NCBI GenBank assembly: GCA_963626545.1
Contig: CAVFYJ010000006.1
Coordinates: 1 to 55,460, forward strand
Length of the DNA: 55,460 bases
DNA from: Anthropogastromicrobium sp963626545
GTDB lineage: Bacteria > Bacillota > Clostridia > Lachnospirales > Lachnospiraceae
Reading direction: 5' to 3'
Below the pieces are notes generated by a model that worked only from the letters and a program-made list of their open reading frames with translations, was not told the DNA's origin and made no database searches. The translations under genes and the position numbers were made by a program. Position 1 is the first letter of the stretch. Each line of letters starts with the position of its first letter. Of this stretch, positions 7,635-15,930 are shown one piece after another.

Positions 7635-9383
7635 ATGGCATTTGACGGAATTGTAATTTCAAATATTGTATCGGAATTAAAGCAAAAGCTGACCGGCGGC
7701 CGCATCTCAAAGATCGCCCAGCCAGAGCCAGAGGAACTGGTACTCACCATCAAAAATCAGAAGGACACGTATCGTCTCTTTCTGTCGGCAAACGCAAGTC
7801 TGCCACTGATTTATCTGACGCAGGAGGCCGGACTTAGCCCGATGACGGCACCGAATTTTTGTATGCTGCTTCGAAAGCACATCGGAAACGCCCGCATCAC
7901 GGATGTCACCCAGCCAGGACTGGAACGAATTGTTCGCTTAGAGTTAGAGCATCTTGACGAGATGGGTGATCTGCGCCACAAATCACTCGTGATTGAGATC
8001 ATGGGAAAGCACAGCAATATCATTTTTTGTGACGACACCGACATGATCGTAGACAGTATCAAACATGTCAGTGCTGCTGTCAGCTCGGTGCGCGAGGTGC
8101 TTCCGGGACGAAGCTATTTTATCCCGAACACGACGGGCAAAACAAATCCTCTCGCCGCAGACAAGGATTTTTTCTGTTCCCGCTTTGCCTCTGGCAAAAA
8201 CATTGCTGCGATTCTTTCGGGCAGCTTCACCGGAATCAGCAATGTCAGCGCAGAGGAAATTGTGTACCGAAGCGGCTTAGACAGTTCACTTGCCGGAGAA
8301 GCCTGCACATCCGATGAGTTAAATCGCCTGTGGACTGCATTTTCGGATGTGATGAATTTGATTCGCACTGGAAATTTTTCTCCATGCATCGCCTACGACG
8401 ATAATGAGCCAAAGGAATTTGCTGCCTTCCCGCTGACGGGACTTACGGAATATACGCTTCGCACCTACGATTCGATCAGCGATGTTTTATACACCTACTA
8501 CAATTCCCGCAGCGCGATTGCTCGTATGCGCCAGAAGTCTTCGGATCTGCGCCATCTGGTTCAAAACCTGATTGAGCGTACCGCAAAGAAGGCCGATCTG
8601 CAGCGCCGTCAGCTTTCCGACACGGATAAGCGTGAGAAGTATCGTATTTACGGTGAGCTGTTAAATGCGTATGGTTATGACTGCCCGCCAGCGTCCAAAT
8701 CCTACGAAGTCTTTAACTATTATACGGATCAGATGATGACGATCCCGCTTGATCCGACGTTAACCGCGAAGGAAAACGCACAGAAATATTTTGAGCGTTA
8801 TAATAAGTTAAAGCGTACCTACGAGGCACTTTCTACGCTGACTGTTGAGACAGAAAATGAACTTGAACATCTGGAATCCATTATGACTTCAATTGATATT
8901 GCTGCCAGCGATGTGGATCTGGACGAGATTCGCAGAGAGTTAAGCGAGAGCGGATATGTGAAGTCTCATGCACCGAAGGGCAGAAAGGATAACCGCAGAA
9001 AGTGTATCCCGTATCATTATCTTTCTTCGGATGGATTTGATATCTATGTTGGAAAAAATAATTTCCAGAATGAGGAGCTGACGTTTAAGTTTGCGCAGGG
9101 AAATGACATCTGGATGCATGCGAAGAAGACGCCGGGATCTCATGTGATTATCCAGACAAATGGAAAGGAAGTGCCGGACCGCACATATGAGGAGGCCGGA
9201 AGTCTGGCTGTTTACTACTCAAAGGCAAAGACGGCGCCGAAGGCAGAGGTGGATTACATTGAGCGAAAGTTTGTGAAGAAGCCGGCTGGAGCGAAGCCTG
9301 GATTTGTGATTTACCATACGAATTATTCGCTGGTGGCAAGCCCGGATATTAGTGGGCTGAAGTTGATTGCTGGAGGGGATTGA
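7635..9383 (+). CDS. rqcH: Rqc2 homolog RqcH (NFACT family)
   Basis: 582 residues, normal for RqcH. It binds obstructed 50S subunits and directs C-terminal alanine tailing of stalled nascent chains for degradation. NFACT-N domain (MAFDGIVISNIVSELKQKL...), helix-hairpin-helix and coiled-coil middle (about residues 270-430), and C-terminal NFACT-R domain with IYVGKNNFQNEELTFKFA and DIWMHAKKTPGSHVII. The family name fibronectin-binding protein is an older label. The ATG at 7635 is preferred over the in-frame TTG at 7623 because AGGAAAGG lies 12 nucleotides before it and the family starts at MAFDG. It is one of few plus-strand genes, bounded by its own promoter and a terminator. Confidence 0.94.
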   Translation: MAFDGIVISNIVSELKQKLTGGRISKIAQPEPEELVLTIKNQKDTYRLFLSANASLPLIYLTQEAGLSPMTAPNFCMLLRKHIGNARITDVTQPGLERIVRLELEHLDEMGDLRHKSLVIEIMGKHSNIIFCDDTDMIVDSIKHVSAAVSSVREVLPGRSYFIPNTTGKTNPLAADKDFFCSRFASGKNIAAILSGSFTGISNVSAEEIVYRSGLDSSLAGEACTSDELNRLWTAFSDVMNLIRTGNFSPCIAYDDNEPKEFAAFPLTGLTEYTLRTYDSISDVLYTYYNSRSAIARMRQKSSDLRHLVQNLIERTAKKADLQRRQLSDTDKREKYRIYGELLNAYGYDCPPASKSYEVFNYYTDQMMTIPLDPTLTAKENAQKYFERYNKLKRTYEALSTLTVETENELEHLESIMTSIDIAASDVDLDEIRRELSESGYVKSHAPKGRKDNRRKCIPYHYLSSDGFDIYVGKNNFQNEELTFKFAQGNDIWMHAKKTPGSHVIIQTNGKEVPDRTYEEAGSLAVYYSKAKTAPKAEVDYIERKFVKKPAGAKPGFVIYHTNYSLVASPDISGLKLIAGGD

Positions 9384-9490
9384 GGGGATGTGCCCCGGTA
9401 CGTTATTTCGTCCGATAGATGTTGAGGTGCAACCCTTTTCAGTATCTATATTTTAGACGTACACTTTAATGTTTTTATAATCTATCAAAC

Positions 9491-9532
9491 AAAAATGGCA
9501 ATCGCCCAAAACACTGGATGGTTGCCATTTTT
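9491..9532. terminator. Bidirectional intrinsic terminator between rqcH and glgA
   Basis: AAAAATGGCAA (9491-9501) pairs perfectly with TTGCCATTTTT (9522-9532), loop 20 nt. T-runs lie at the 3' end on both strands. The genes on the two sides converge here. Confidence 0.85.
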
Positions 9533-9596
9533 TTATTCGGTTATTTTTTTGTTGGTCTTATGTCACCTTCTCAGAGGTTATCGTATAACCAAACAA

Positions 9597-11327
9597 TTAC
9601 TCTTTTTTTTCTTCTGGTTCAGCTTCTGGCTCCTCTGCAACTGGTTCTGGTGTTTCCTCAGAAGTTTCGGTTTCTGGTGCCTCTGCCTCAGTAACCTCGG
9701 TAGTCTCAGCTGGTTCTTCTGCCTCGGTCTCTTCCGGCTCATCCTCGATACCACTTAATTTGCGGATGGCCTTCTCCTCGGCGATTTTTGCAATCTCGAG
9801 TGCCTTCTGTGCCTCCTTTAATGCGGCTTCAGCTGCCTCTCTTGCCTGCTGCAAACGGATGGCTTCTTTTCTGCGCTCCTCCTCCTCAATCAAGCCGTCA
9901 TAGAGCTTTTCGTACTCTCTTGCTGATGCATCCCAGGAGAAATCCTGCTTCATTGCGCGAAGTACCATCTCATCCCATGCCTTGCGGTCATTGAAATAGG
10001 TCTTCTTTGCGTAACGAATAATCGCAAGCATCTCATGTGCATTGTAGTTGGTGAAGGAGAATCCAGTACCAGTCCCATCCACTTCGTTGTATGGGGTAAC
10101 GGTATCACGAAGACCACCTGTCTCACGAACGATCGGAAGCGTTCCATAACGAAGGCTCATCAACTGGCTAAGTCCACATGGCTCAAACAGAGACGGCATC
10201 AAGAACGCATCACAGCTCGCATAAATGCGGTGTGACAATGCCTCGGAGTAGAAGGTATTTGCAGATACGCGCTCCGGATACTTTCTGGAGTAATAGGTAA
10301 ACATATCCTGATACTTGCCCTCTCCTGTTCCGAGAACAACAAGCTGTACATCCTCTGCACAAATCTGATCCAGTACACACTCAACAAGATCAAGACCCTT
10401 CTGATCCGTCAGACGAGATACAATTCCGAGCATGAATGCATCTGGATTTTCCTCAAGACCAAGCTCCTTCTGAAGCGCTGCCTTGTTTGCTGCCTTTGCC
10501 TTAATTGCATCCTCTACAGAGTAGTTTACGGCGATATCTTTATCAGTCTGCGGATTATAAACGTTGTAGTCGATACCATTTACAATACCACTCAACTGCT
10601 TGGAGCGTGCACGTAACAGTCCGTCTAAGCCCTCGCCGTAGAATGGCATACGAATTTCACTTGCGTAGCTGCGGCTTACGGTAGTGATACGATCTGCATA
10701 GACAAGTCCACCCTTTAACAGGTTACCATTTCCATATGCCTCAAGCTTATCACTGGTAAAGTAATAATCGGACAGTCCGGAGAAGCCCTTAATGGTATCC
10801 ACGCTCCATGTACCCTGGAACTTGAGGTTGTGGATGGTGAAGATAGTCTTAATGCCCCAGAAGAATGGATCCGACTGGAAGCTGTCATGCAGATAAACTG
10901 GAATCAAGCCAGTCTGCCAGTCGTGACAATGAATGATGTCTGGCTTGAAGCCGATTAATGGAAGGATAGAAAGAACTGCCTTGGAGAAGAAACAGAACTT
11001 CTCGATATCCTCATACATATTTCCATACGGCCATGGTCCGCCGAAATAAAACTCACTGTCTACAAAGTAGAAATGTACACCCTCGTACTCCATTTCCAGA
11101 ACACCAACATACTGGGTACGCCAGTAAAAATCGGTATAAAAATGGGTCACATACTTCATCTGGGAGCGAAGGGACTCCTTGATGCATAAGTACTTCGGCA
11201 TAATGACTCTGACGTCATACTCGTCTTTATTAAAATACTTCGGAAGGGAGCCGACAACGTCAGCAAGACCTCCCGTTTTGATAAAAGGTACGCCCTCAGA
11301 CGCAGCGAAAAGAATTTTTTTCTTCAT
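9597..11327 (-). CDS. glgA: Glycogen synthase (ADP-glucose type) with long acidic tail
   Basis: 576 residues. It transfers glucose from ADP-glucose to the growing alpha-1,4-glucan. GT5 starch-synthase domain with N-terminal KTGGLADVVGSLPK (about residues 14-27), IHCHDWQTGLIP, and GT1 domain with GIVSRLTDQKGLDL and LMPSLFEPCGLSQLMSLRYGT. The catalytic part ends near residue 485. The last ~95 residues are an extra tail, first a Glu/Arg/Ala helix (coiled-coil-like), then a very Glu/Pro/Thr-rich disordered stretch, absent from standard GlgA. The ATG at 11327 has GGAGG ten nucleotides upstream; an in-frame TTG at 11336 is too close to it. No glgB, glgC or glgP is nearby, so it stands alone downstream of spo0A with its own promoter region. 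Confidence 0.92.
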   Translation of the reverse strand: MKKKILFAASEGVPFIKTGGLADVVGSLPKYFNKDEYDVRVIMPKYLCIKESLRSQMKYVTHFYTDFYWRTQYVGVLEMEYEGVHFYFVDSEFYFGGPWPYGNMYEDIEKFCFFSKAVLSILPLIGFKPDIIHCHDWQTGLIPVYLHDSFQSDPFFWGIKTIFTIHNLKFQGTWSVDTIKGFSGLSDYYFTSDKLEAYGNGNLLKGGLVYADRITTVSRSYASEIRMPFYGEGLDGLLRARSKQLSGIVNGIDYNVYNPQTDKDIAVNYSVEDAIKAKAANKAALQKELGLEENPDAFMLGIVSRLTDQKGLDLVECVLDQICAEDVQLVVLGTGEGKYQDMFTYYSRKYPERVSANTFYSEALSHRIYASCDAFLMPSLFEPCGLSQLMSLRYGTLPIVRETGGLRDTVTPYNEVDGTGTGFSFTNYNAHEMLAIIRYAKKTYFNDRKAWDEMVLRAMKQDFSWDASAREYEKLYDGLIEEEERRKEAIRLQQAREAAEAALKEAQKALEIAKIAEEKAIRKLSGIEDEPEETEAEEPAETTEVTEAEAPETETSEETPEPVAEEPEAEPEEKKE

Positions 11328-11401
11328 AAACCTCAAACCTCCACTATTTGGTACCCGGACAGATAGCCATATTGGCTATTCAATCAATCGGTCTTTTCTT
11401 A

Positions 11402-11422
11402 ATTATACACGAAAATGTCGAA
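11402..11422 (-). promoter_or_regulatory. glgA promoter -10 with a Spo0A-box core
   Basis: Minus strand TATAAT at 11407-11402, about 75 bases before the glgA ATG, with no convincing -35. On the plus strand TGTCGAA (11416-11422) is an exact Spo0A-box core, positioned in the -10/-35 spacer. The site lies inside an 11-bp perfect inverted repeat (11405-11415 and 11459-11469). Spo0A control is inferred, not shown. Confidence 0.45.
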
Positions 11423-11532
11423 TAATGGAAGTTCTTTTTATACAAAATGCATTAGGTTTTTTCGTGTATTGTGTCATAGTTCCAGTTCACGCGTCCTGAT
11501 AGATCTGGATATCTCATGCTTGCATGAAGCTA

Positions 11533-11552
11533 ACCTCGTGCAAACACGAGGT
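11533..11552. other. Perfect 8-bp hairpin in the spo0A 3' region
   Basis: ACCTCGTG (11533-11540), loop CAAA, CACGAGGT (11545-11552). A second small inverted repeat TCATGC/GCATGA lies next to it (about 11512-11526). No T-run follows on the minus strand, so it is either a weak terminator or a structured 3' untranslated region of spo0A. Confidence 0.45.
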
Positions 11553-11577
11553 GACAGATCAGAAAGACGTCCCTCGT

Positions 11578-12393
11578 TTAGTTTTTCAGTAGATTCAATT
11601 CCAGACGAATTTTGTCTGCGATGAGTGCCACAAACTCGGAGTTAGTGGGCTTGCCCTTGCCGGAATTGATCGTATAACCAAAGAGTGCATAGATGGTATC
11701 CATCTTGCCACGGCTCCACGCAACCTCAATCGCATGACGCAGTGCACGCTCGACACGGCTTGGTGTTGTGGCATATTTCTTTGCAATTCCCGGATAAAGC
11801 TCCTTCGTGATGGAATTTAGTAGATCCATATCGTTGACGCACATCATGATCGCATCTCTGAGATACTGGTAGCCTTTGATGTGCGCCGGAACACCGATTT
11901 CATGGATTACACTGGTAACATACTGTTCTAAGCTCTTTCCCTGACCACCATAAATAAAGGAAGATTCCTTTAGCGTTGTGTTCTGGGCAAGCATCTGCGG
12001 GCGCATGTTGTATCCACGTTTTCCGAGCTGCTTCACACGGTTTAACAGTGTGATGTTATCAAACGGCTTCATGATATAATAGGTAGCACCTGCCGACATG
12101 GCGTTCTCTGCTACCGATTCATTCTGAATACCAGAAATGATAATAAAGGAAGGCACATGCTCTGGATTTCCCTCCGTATGAACCTTGTCCATTACACCAA
12201 GACCATCAATTCCCGGCATCACTAAGTCTAAGAGGACAATATCTGGGTTCTTGTCCATGATCATCTCATAGGCCTGTTCTCCGTTTCTTGCTGTTCCCAC
12301 TACGTTAATCTCCTCATCCGCTGTTAATACCTCATCCAGCATTGTGAGAATTCTTTCATTGTCATCTGCGATTGCTACATTTAATTTAGTCAT
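11578..12393 (-). CDS. spo0A: Sporulation transcription factor Spo0A
   Basis: 271 residues, the family length. It is the master response regulator for sporulation entry. N-terminal receiver domain with the acidic pocket (ADDN, near residue 9), phospho-acceptor Asp in VLLDLVMPGIDGLGVMD (about residue 57) and the conserved Lys in YIMKPFDN. C-terminal Spo0A effector domain with the recognition helix TPSRVERALRHAIEVAWSRG and the closing segment KPTNSEFVALIADKIRLE. The ATG at 12393 is chosen because AAAGG lies nine nucleotides upstream and the protein then starts MTKLNVAIADDN. Longer in-frame starts up to 12432 lack a site. It lies downstream of spoIVB, as in nearly all spore formers, with its own promoter. 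Confidence 0.97.
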   Translation of the reverse strand: MTKLNVAIADDNERILTMLDEVLTADEEINVVGTARNGEQAYEMIMDKNPDIVLLDLVMPGIDGLGVMDKVHTEGNPEHVPSFIIISGIQNESVAENAMSAGATYYIMKPFDNITLLNRVKQLGKRGYNMRPQMLAQNTTLKESSFIYGGQGKSLEQYVTSVIHEIGVPAHIKGYQYLRDAIMMCVNDMDLLNSITKELYPGIAKKYATTPSRVERALRHAIEVAWSRGKMDTIYALFGYTINSGKGKPTNSEFVALIADKIRLELNLLKN

Positions 12394-12455
12394 TTCCCTC
12401 ATCCTTTCTCTTGCATTCCACTTATTGTGCATTCATTTTTACATTTGTCTTTTTT

Positions 12456-12496
12456 ATCGACAGGTTCACTATACCTGACTTTTCTATTTTCTACAA
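12456..12496 (-). promoter_or_regulatory. spo0A promoter with a Spo0A-box-like site downstream
   Basis: Minus strand TTGTAG (12496-12491), 17-bp spacer, TATAGT (12473-12468) form a sigma-A type promoter about 75 bases before the spo0A ATG. Just downstream TGTCGAT (12462-12456) differs from the Spo0A-box core TGTCGAA in the last base, which fits autoregulation. Confidence 0.5.
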
Positions 12497-12559
12497 GAGT
12501 AGTCTACCGCGTTTTTCGCGCGATTAAATGACATTAAATTGTAGTTTTATGCTTTTGTA

Positions 12560-13681
12560 TTACACTCCGTTATGGTTCAGCATGTCTTCCATGTAAATGG
12601 CATACCCTTTTGTGGGATCATTTACAAAAACGTGCGTGACGGCACCGATAACCTTGTCGTTTTGAATCAGCGGCGATCCACTCATACCTTGAATGATGCC
12701 ACCTGTCTTCTCCAAAAGAGCTTCATCCGTGACCCGAATCTGAAATCCCCCTGTGGTGCCTGGCTGTGTCTTTATGATCTCGACCTCATAATCCTGCGGC
12801 TCATCGCTGACCGCACAGCGAAGAATTGCCTTTCCACACACAACCTCATCGCGGCGTGCCGCCTGCATCGGGGCAAGATTTTTTAGCTGTTCTTTCATCA
12901 GGATCGAGATGTTTCCGTAGATTCCGCAAGAACCATTTTCATAGATATTTCCCAAAAAAGTAGACGCATCGTAACAGATAATGCCGCAAAAGGAGCCTGG
13001 TGTGCCGTTTTTACCGCGAATGACCATTTGAATCTGGGATTCATATAGGCCGCCTTTTCGCACACTGACCCGCTTTCCGGTATCACTGTCGTTGATGGGA
13101 TGACCAAGCGCACCAAAGCTGCCATCCTCACCAATGTACGTGAGCGTGCCAATGCCTTGCACATCATCTTTAACCCACACGCCAAGACGATACGTGCCAT
13201 TCACATCCTGAACGGGAAGCACAGAAAGATCAAGTTCCTGCTGTTCCCGGACAATATGAAGCGTAATCGGCTGTCCGGCACATGCCTCCACACTGGATAT
13301 GAGTTCTTCTTTTGAGTTGATTGCGATGCCATTAATTGATGTAATATAATCGCCCTGCTGCAAACTGCCCTCGCAGGGAGAACGAAGTGTTTTGGAGTCT
13401 GTCGGGATCTGCGCTGGTGTGACCACCATGACACCCGCAGTCTCCATATAAATGCCGACTGGAAAACCACATGGATAGACCTGCGGCATCTCATTTTCCT
13501 GCTGCACCACCTGTGCAGATGCACTTTGCGAGGCGAGATGCTTTGCAGCAGCATTTTCCAAAGCAGCCGCTGTGACGCTTTGCGAATTGCTATGGCGCAC
13601 ACAACCGACTGCGAGGGCCGCAGCCAAAAGAAGAAGTGCCACAGCCTTTTGTATTTTAACGTACTTTATTTTCATTTGCAT
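12560..13681 (-). CDS. spoIVB: SpoIVB serine peptidase (S55)
   Basis: 373 residues. It is a forespore-made protease secreted into the intermembrane space, where it cleaves SpoIVFA and so triggers SpoIVFB and sigma-K activation. N-terminal signal/anchor helix (about residues 11-28), PDZ domain (roughly 100-175, with GSLQQGDYITSINGIAI), then the S55 peptidase domain. Likely catalytic residues are His in GALGHPIND and Ser in IIQGMSGSPLIQNDKVIGAVTHV. A Cys after the hydrophobic segment (AVGCVRHS) resembles a lipobox but is not a clear one. The ATG at 13681 has AAGG eight nucleotides upstream and lies within a 12-bp inverted repeat. recN is upstream and spo0A downstream. Confidence 0.96.
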   Translation of the reverse strand: MQMKIKYVKIQKAVALLLLAAALAVGCVRHSNSQSVTAAALENAAAKHLASQSASAQVVQQENEMPQVYPCGFPVGIYMETAGVMVVTPAQIPTDSKTLRSPCEGSLQQGDYITSINGIAINSKEELISSVEACAGQPITLHIVREQQELDLSVLPVQDVNGTYRLGVWVKDDVQGIGTLTYIGEDGSFGALGHPINDSDTGKRVSVRKGGLYESQIQMVIRGKNGTPGSFCGIICYDASTFLGNIYENGSCGIYGNISILMKEQLKNLAPMQAARRDEVVCGKAILRCAVSDEPQDYEVEIIKTQPGTTGGFQIRVTDEALLEKTGGIIQGMSGSPLIQNDKVIGAVTHVFVNDPTKGYAIYMEDMLNHNGV

Positions 13682-13720
13682 ACTAACAGCCTTCCTTTCC
13701 TTTTTCCTGCTGTTAGTATG
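13679..13720 (-). promoter_or_regulatory. 12-bp perfect inverted repeat containing the spoIVB start codon
   Basis: Positions 13709-13720 and 13679-13690 are exact reverse complements (plus-strand arm CATACTAACAGC). The 18-nt loop is purine-rich on the minus strand and carries the AAGGAAAGGAAGG ribosome-binding region. The spoIVB ATG is the last three bases of the downstream arm. The recN stop codon ends seven nucleotides before the first arm. No T-run follows, so it is not a standard terminator. Confidence 0.7.
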
Positions 13721-13727
13721 CGTTTGT

Positions 13728-15422
13728 TTATTCGTTTGTAATCTGGGATTCTTTTGTTCTATTTGCCATATCTTTCATCTCTTGTGCTGTATCGAGAACG
13801 TTTTTCGTAATCTCTGCTCCGCCGAGAAGTCGTGCAATCTCGCGAATACTTTCTTCTTCTGATAATTTAGTAATATGTGTAGTTGTCACTTTATTTTCTG
13901 CATTTTTTTCAATTAAAAAGTGCGTATCGGCCATGGAAACGATCTGTGCTAAGTGACTGATACAGATGACCTGACTTCCTTTTGCTGTTTCAGACAGACG
14001 TTTTGCGACCTTTTGCGCGGTTCTACCGCTGATTCCTGTGTCAATTTCATCGAAAATAAGCGTCTCTATTTCCTCTTTTTGCGCCATAACAGACTTGATT
14101 GCGAGCATAATTCGGGACAATTCACCGCCAGATGCGACAGCAGCCAACGGCTTTGGTGCTTCGCCCGGATTGGTAGCTATGTAAAACACAGCCGAATCCT
14201 TTCCGCCCGGTCCGATCTGTTCGTTTTCTTCCATACGAATTTCAAAGCGCACATCCAAGAAGTTCAAATCGACAAGTGCCGTGATCAGCTGGGTGCAAAG
14301 TGTCGCTGCGCATTTCTTTCGCTGATTGCTAAGCTCCTCTGCCGCCGCTTCGAGCACGGAAAAAGCCTTGTCACAAGCCGTCTGTGCATGTGCCTTTTTC
14401 TCCTCGAAATGGCGATACTTGTCAAGCTCCTGCTCCTTTTGATCCATCAAAGTAAGCAAGCCATCCTCATCGCAGCGGTATTTCTGCATCAGATGACGGA
14501 TCTTGTCTAAGCGCTCTTCGATCTGTGCCGTATCCATTTCCTCATCCTGCATCGCATCGAGGCGCTCGGATGCAGATCTGCAGATATCATGAAGAATGGA
14601 TTCGGCATCGGTCAGCTGTGCATATAGATCCTCCGCTTCTTCATCTGCCTCTGAAATGCCCTTTAATGCGTGCTCTGCCCTGCCACAAAGATCACAGGCT
14701 CCAGCAGATTCATAGCCCAGTAACGCAGTCAGCTCCTGATAGGCGCTAATGATGTGCTCACGCTCGGATAATCGCTTCCATTCTTTTGTGAGACGCGCCT
14801 CCTCACCTGGCGTGATGGACGCTTCTTTTAATTCATCAAGCTCATAGCACAGAATGTCCATCCGGCGCAGACGCTCATCCTCATCAACTGCGTAGCTGTC
14901 CAGCTCGTCTTTATACTGTTTCCAGATGCGGTAGCACTGAGCATTTTTGTCCTTGGCCTCTTTTAAGCGTTTGCCGCCGCTGCGATCGACAATCTCTAGC
15001 TGCTTATGTGGCAAGAGAAGTGCCTGATGGTCGTGCTGACCGTGCACATCCAGAAGAAGGGATGCCACCTCGCGCACCTTTGACGCCGGATAGGCTTCCT
15101 TATTGATTTTGCTCACACTCTTGGACGCAGTAATCTTTTTGGAAATAATTAACTGTCCGTCCTCCGGTTCAATGTCATATTCCCGAAGCTTTTCAAGGAT
15201 TGTAGGATGCGTCGGCGAAAAGATGAGCTCGATGTAGGCCTCCTTTTCATTTGCTCGAATCATCTCTTTGTGTACTTTTGCCCCCAGCGCGATTAGAACG
15301 GAGCCGATCAGAATGGATTTTCCGGCTCCGGTTTCTCCGCTTAGGACATTTAATCCTTCTGTAAAAGTCACCTCGGCCTCATCAATAAGTACGAGATTTT
15401 TGACGTACAGACTGTCCAGCAT
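13728..15422 (-). CDS. recN: DNA repair protein RecN
   Basis: 564 residues, full length. It is an SMC-like ATPase that acts early in double-strand break repair by gathering DNA ends. Walker A GETGAGKSILIGSV near residue 31, long coiled-coil arms (about residues 170-360), ABC signature ASGGELSRIMLAIK and Walker B TLIFDEIDTGISG near residues 440-480. AGGAG lies five nucleotides before the ATG. Gene order argR-recN-spoIVB-spo0A is conserved in Firmicutes. Confidence 0.97.
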   Translation of the reverse strand: MLDSLYVKNLVLIDEAEVTFTEGLNVLSGETGAGKSILIGSVLIALGAKVHKEMIRANEKEAYIELIFSPTHPTILEKLREYDIEPEDGQLIISKKITASKSVSKINKEAYPASKVREVASLLLDVHGQHDHQALLLPHKQLEIVDRSGGKRLKEAKDKNAQCYRIWKQYKDELDSYAVDEDERLRRMDILCYELDELKEASITPGEEARLTKEWKRLSEREHIISAYQELTALLGYESAGACDLCGRAEHALKGISEADEEAEDLYAQLTDAESILHDICRSASERLDAMQDEEMDTAQIEERLDKIRHLMQKYRCDEDGLLTLMDQKEQELDKYRHFEEKKAHAQTACDKAFSVLEAAAEELSNQRKKCAATLCTQLITALVDLNFLDVRFEIRMEENEQIGPGGKDSAVFYIATNPGEAPKPLAAVASGGELSRIMLAIKSVMAQKEEIETLIFDEIDTGISGRTAQKVAKRLSETAKGSQVICISHLAQIVSMADTHFLIEKNAENKVTTTHITKLSEEESIREIARLLGGAEITKNVLDTAQEMKDMANRTKESQITNE

Positions 15423-15452
15423 TTTTCTCCTGCCTTTCTCTATGAAACTTTT

Positions 15453-15905
15453 TTATTCGTGAAGAAGCTCCTCGATTTTCTTCATGAGGTGCACCGTATC
15501 CGGTACGGTACGAACAGCGCACATAATCGTGTCATCACCCGCGATACAGCCGACAATTTCGCCGAAATGACACGCATCAAGCGCTGCCGCTGCCGCCATT
15601 GCCATACCGGAAACGGTCTTGATGACAAGAATGTTCATCGCCATATCCATGCTGACATAGGATTCACGCAAGATACGGATGTATTTTGGTTCGGCCTGTT
15701 GTTTGCCTTGCTCGGCCGCCTTGTAGACAAGCTTTCCATTTTTGCCTGGTACTTTTTTTAAGCGAAGCTGGCGGATATCTCTTGAAACAGTGGCCTGCGT
15801 CACATCAAAACCGTCCGCACAGAGCATCTGTGCCAGTTCTTCCTGTTTTTCTATTTCATGCATCTGAATCAGCTCGAGTATACGCTGCTGTCTTCCAGTT
15901 TTCAT
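15453..15905 (-). CDS. argR: Arginine repressor ArgR/AhrC
   Basis: 150 residues. It is a hexameric arginine-responsive regulator of arginine synthesis and breakdown. N-terminal winged helix with VTQATVSRDIRQLRLKKV (about residues 36-53). C-terminal oligomerisation and arginine-binding domain with the conserved GDDTIMCAVRT motif (about 124-134). The ATG at 15905 is preceded by AGGAGG at five nucleotides; an upstream in-frame ATG at 15923 is less well placed. It lies between nadK and recN as in Bacillus, with no arg genes in the window. Confidence 0.95.
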   Translation of the reverse strand: MKTGRQQRILELIQMHEIEKQEELAQMLCADGFDVTQATVSRDIRQLRLKKVPGKNGKLVYKAAEQGKQQAEPKYIRILRESYVSMDMAMNILVIKTVSGMAMAAAAALDACHFGEIVGCIAGDDTIMCAVRTVPDTVHLMKKIEELLHE

Positions 15906-15930
15906 AGACGCCTCCTCTTTCATACCATTT

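Noticed and set aside
13953..14510. 185-codon plus-strand frame inside recN
   Set aside because: It is antisense to the well-supported recN coding sequence and is Cys/Phe/Leu-rich in the way reverse frames often are.
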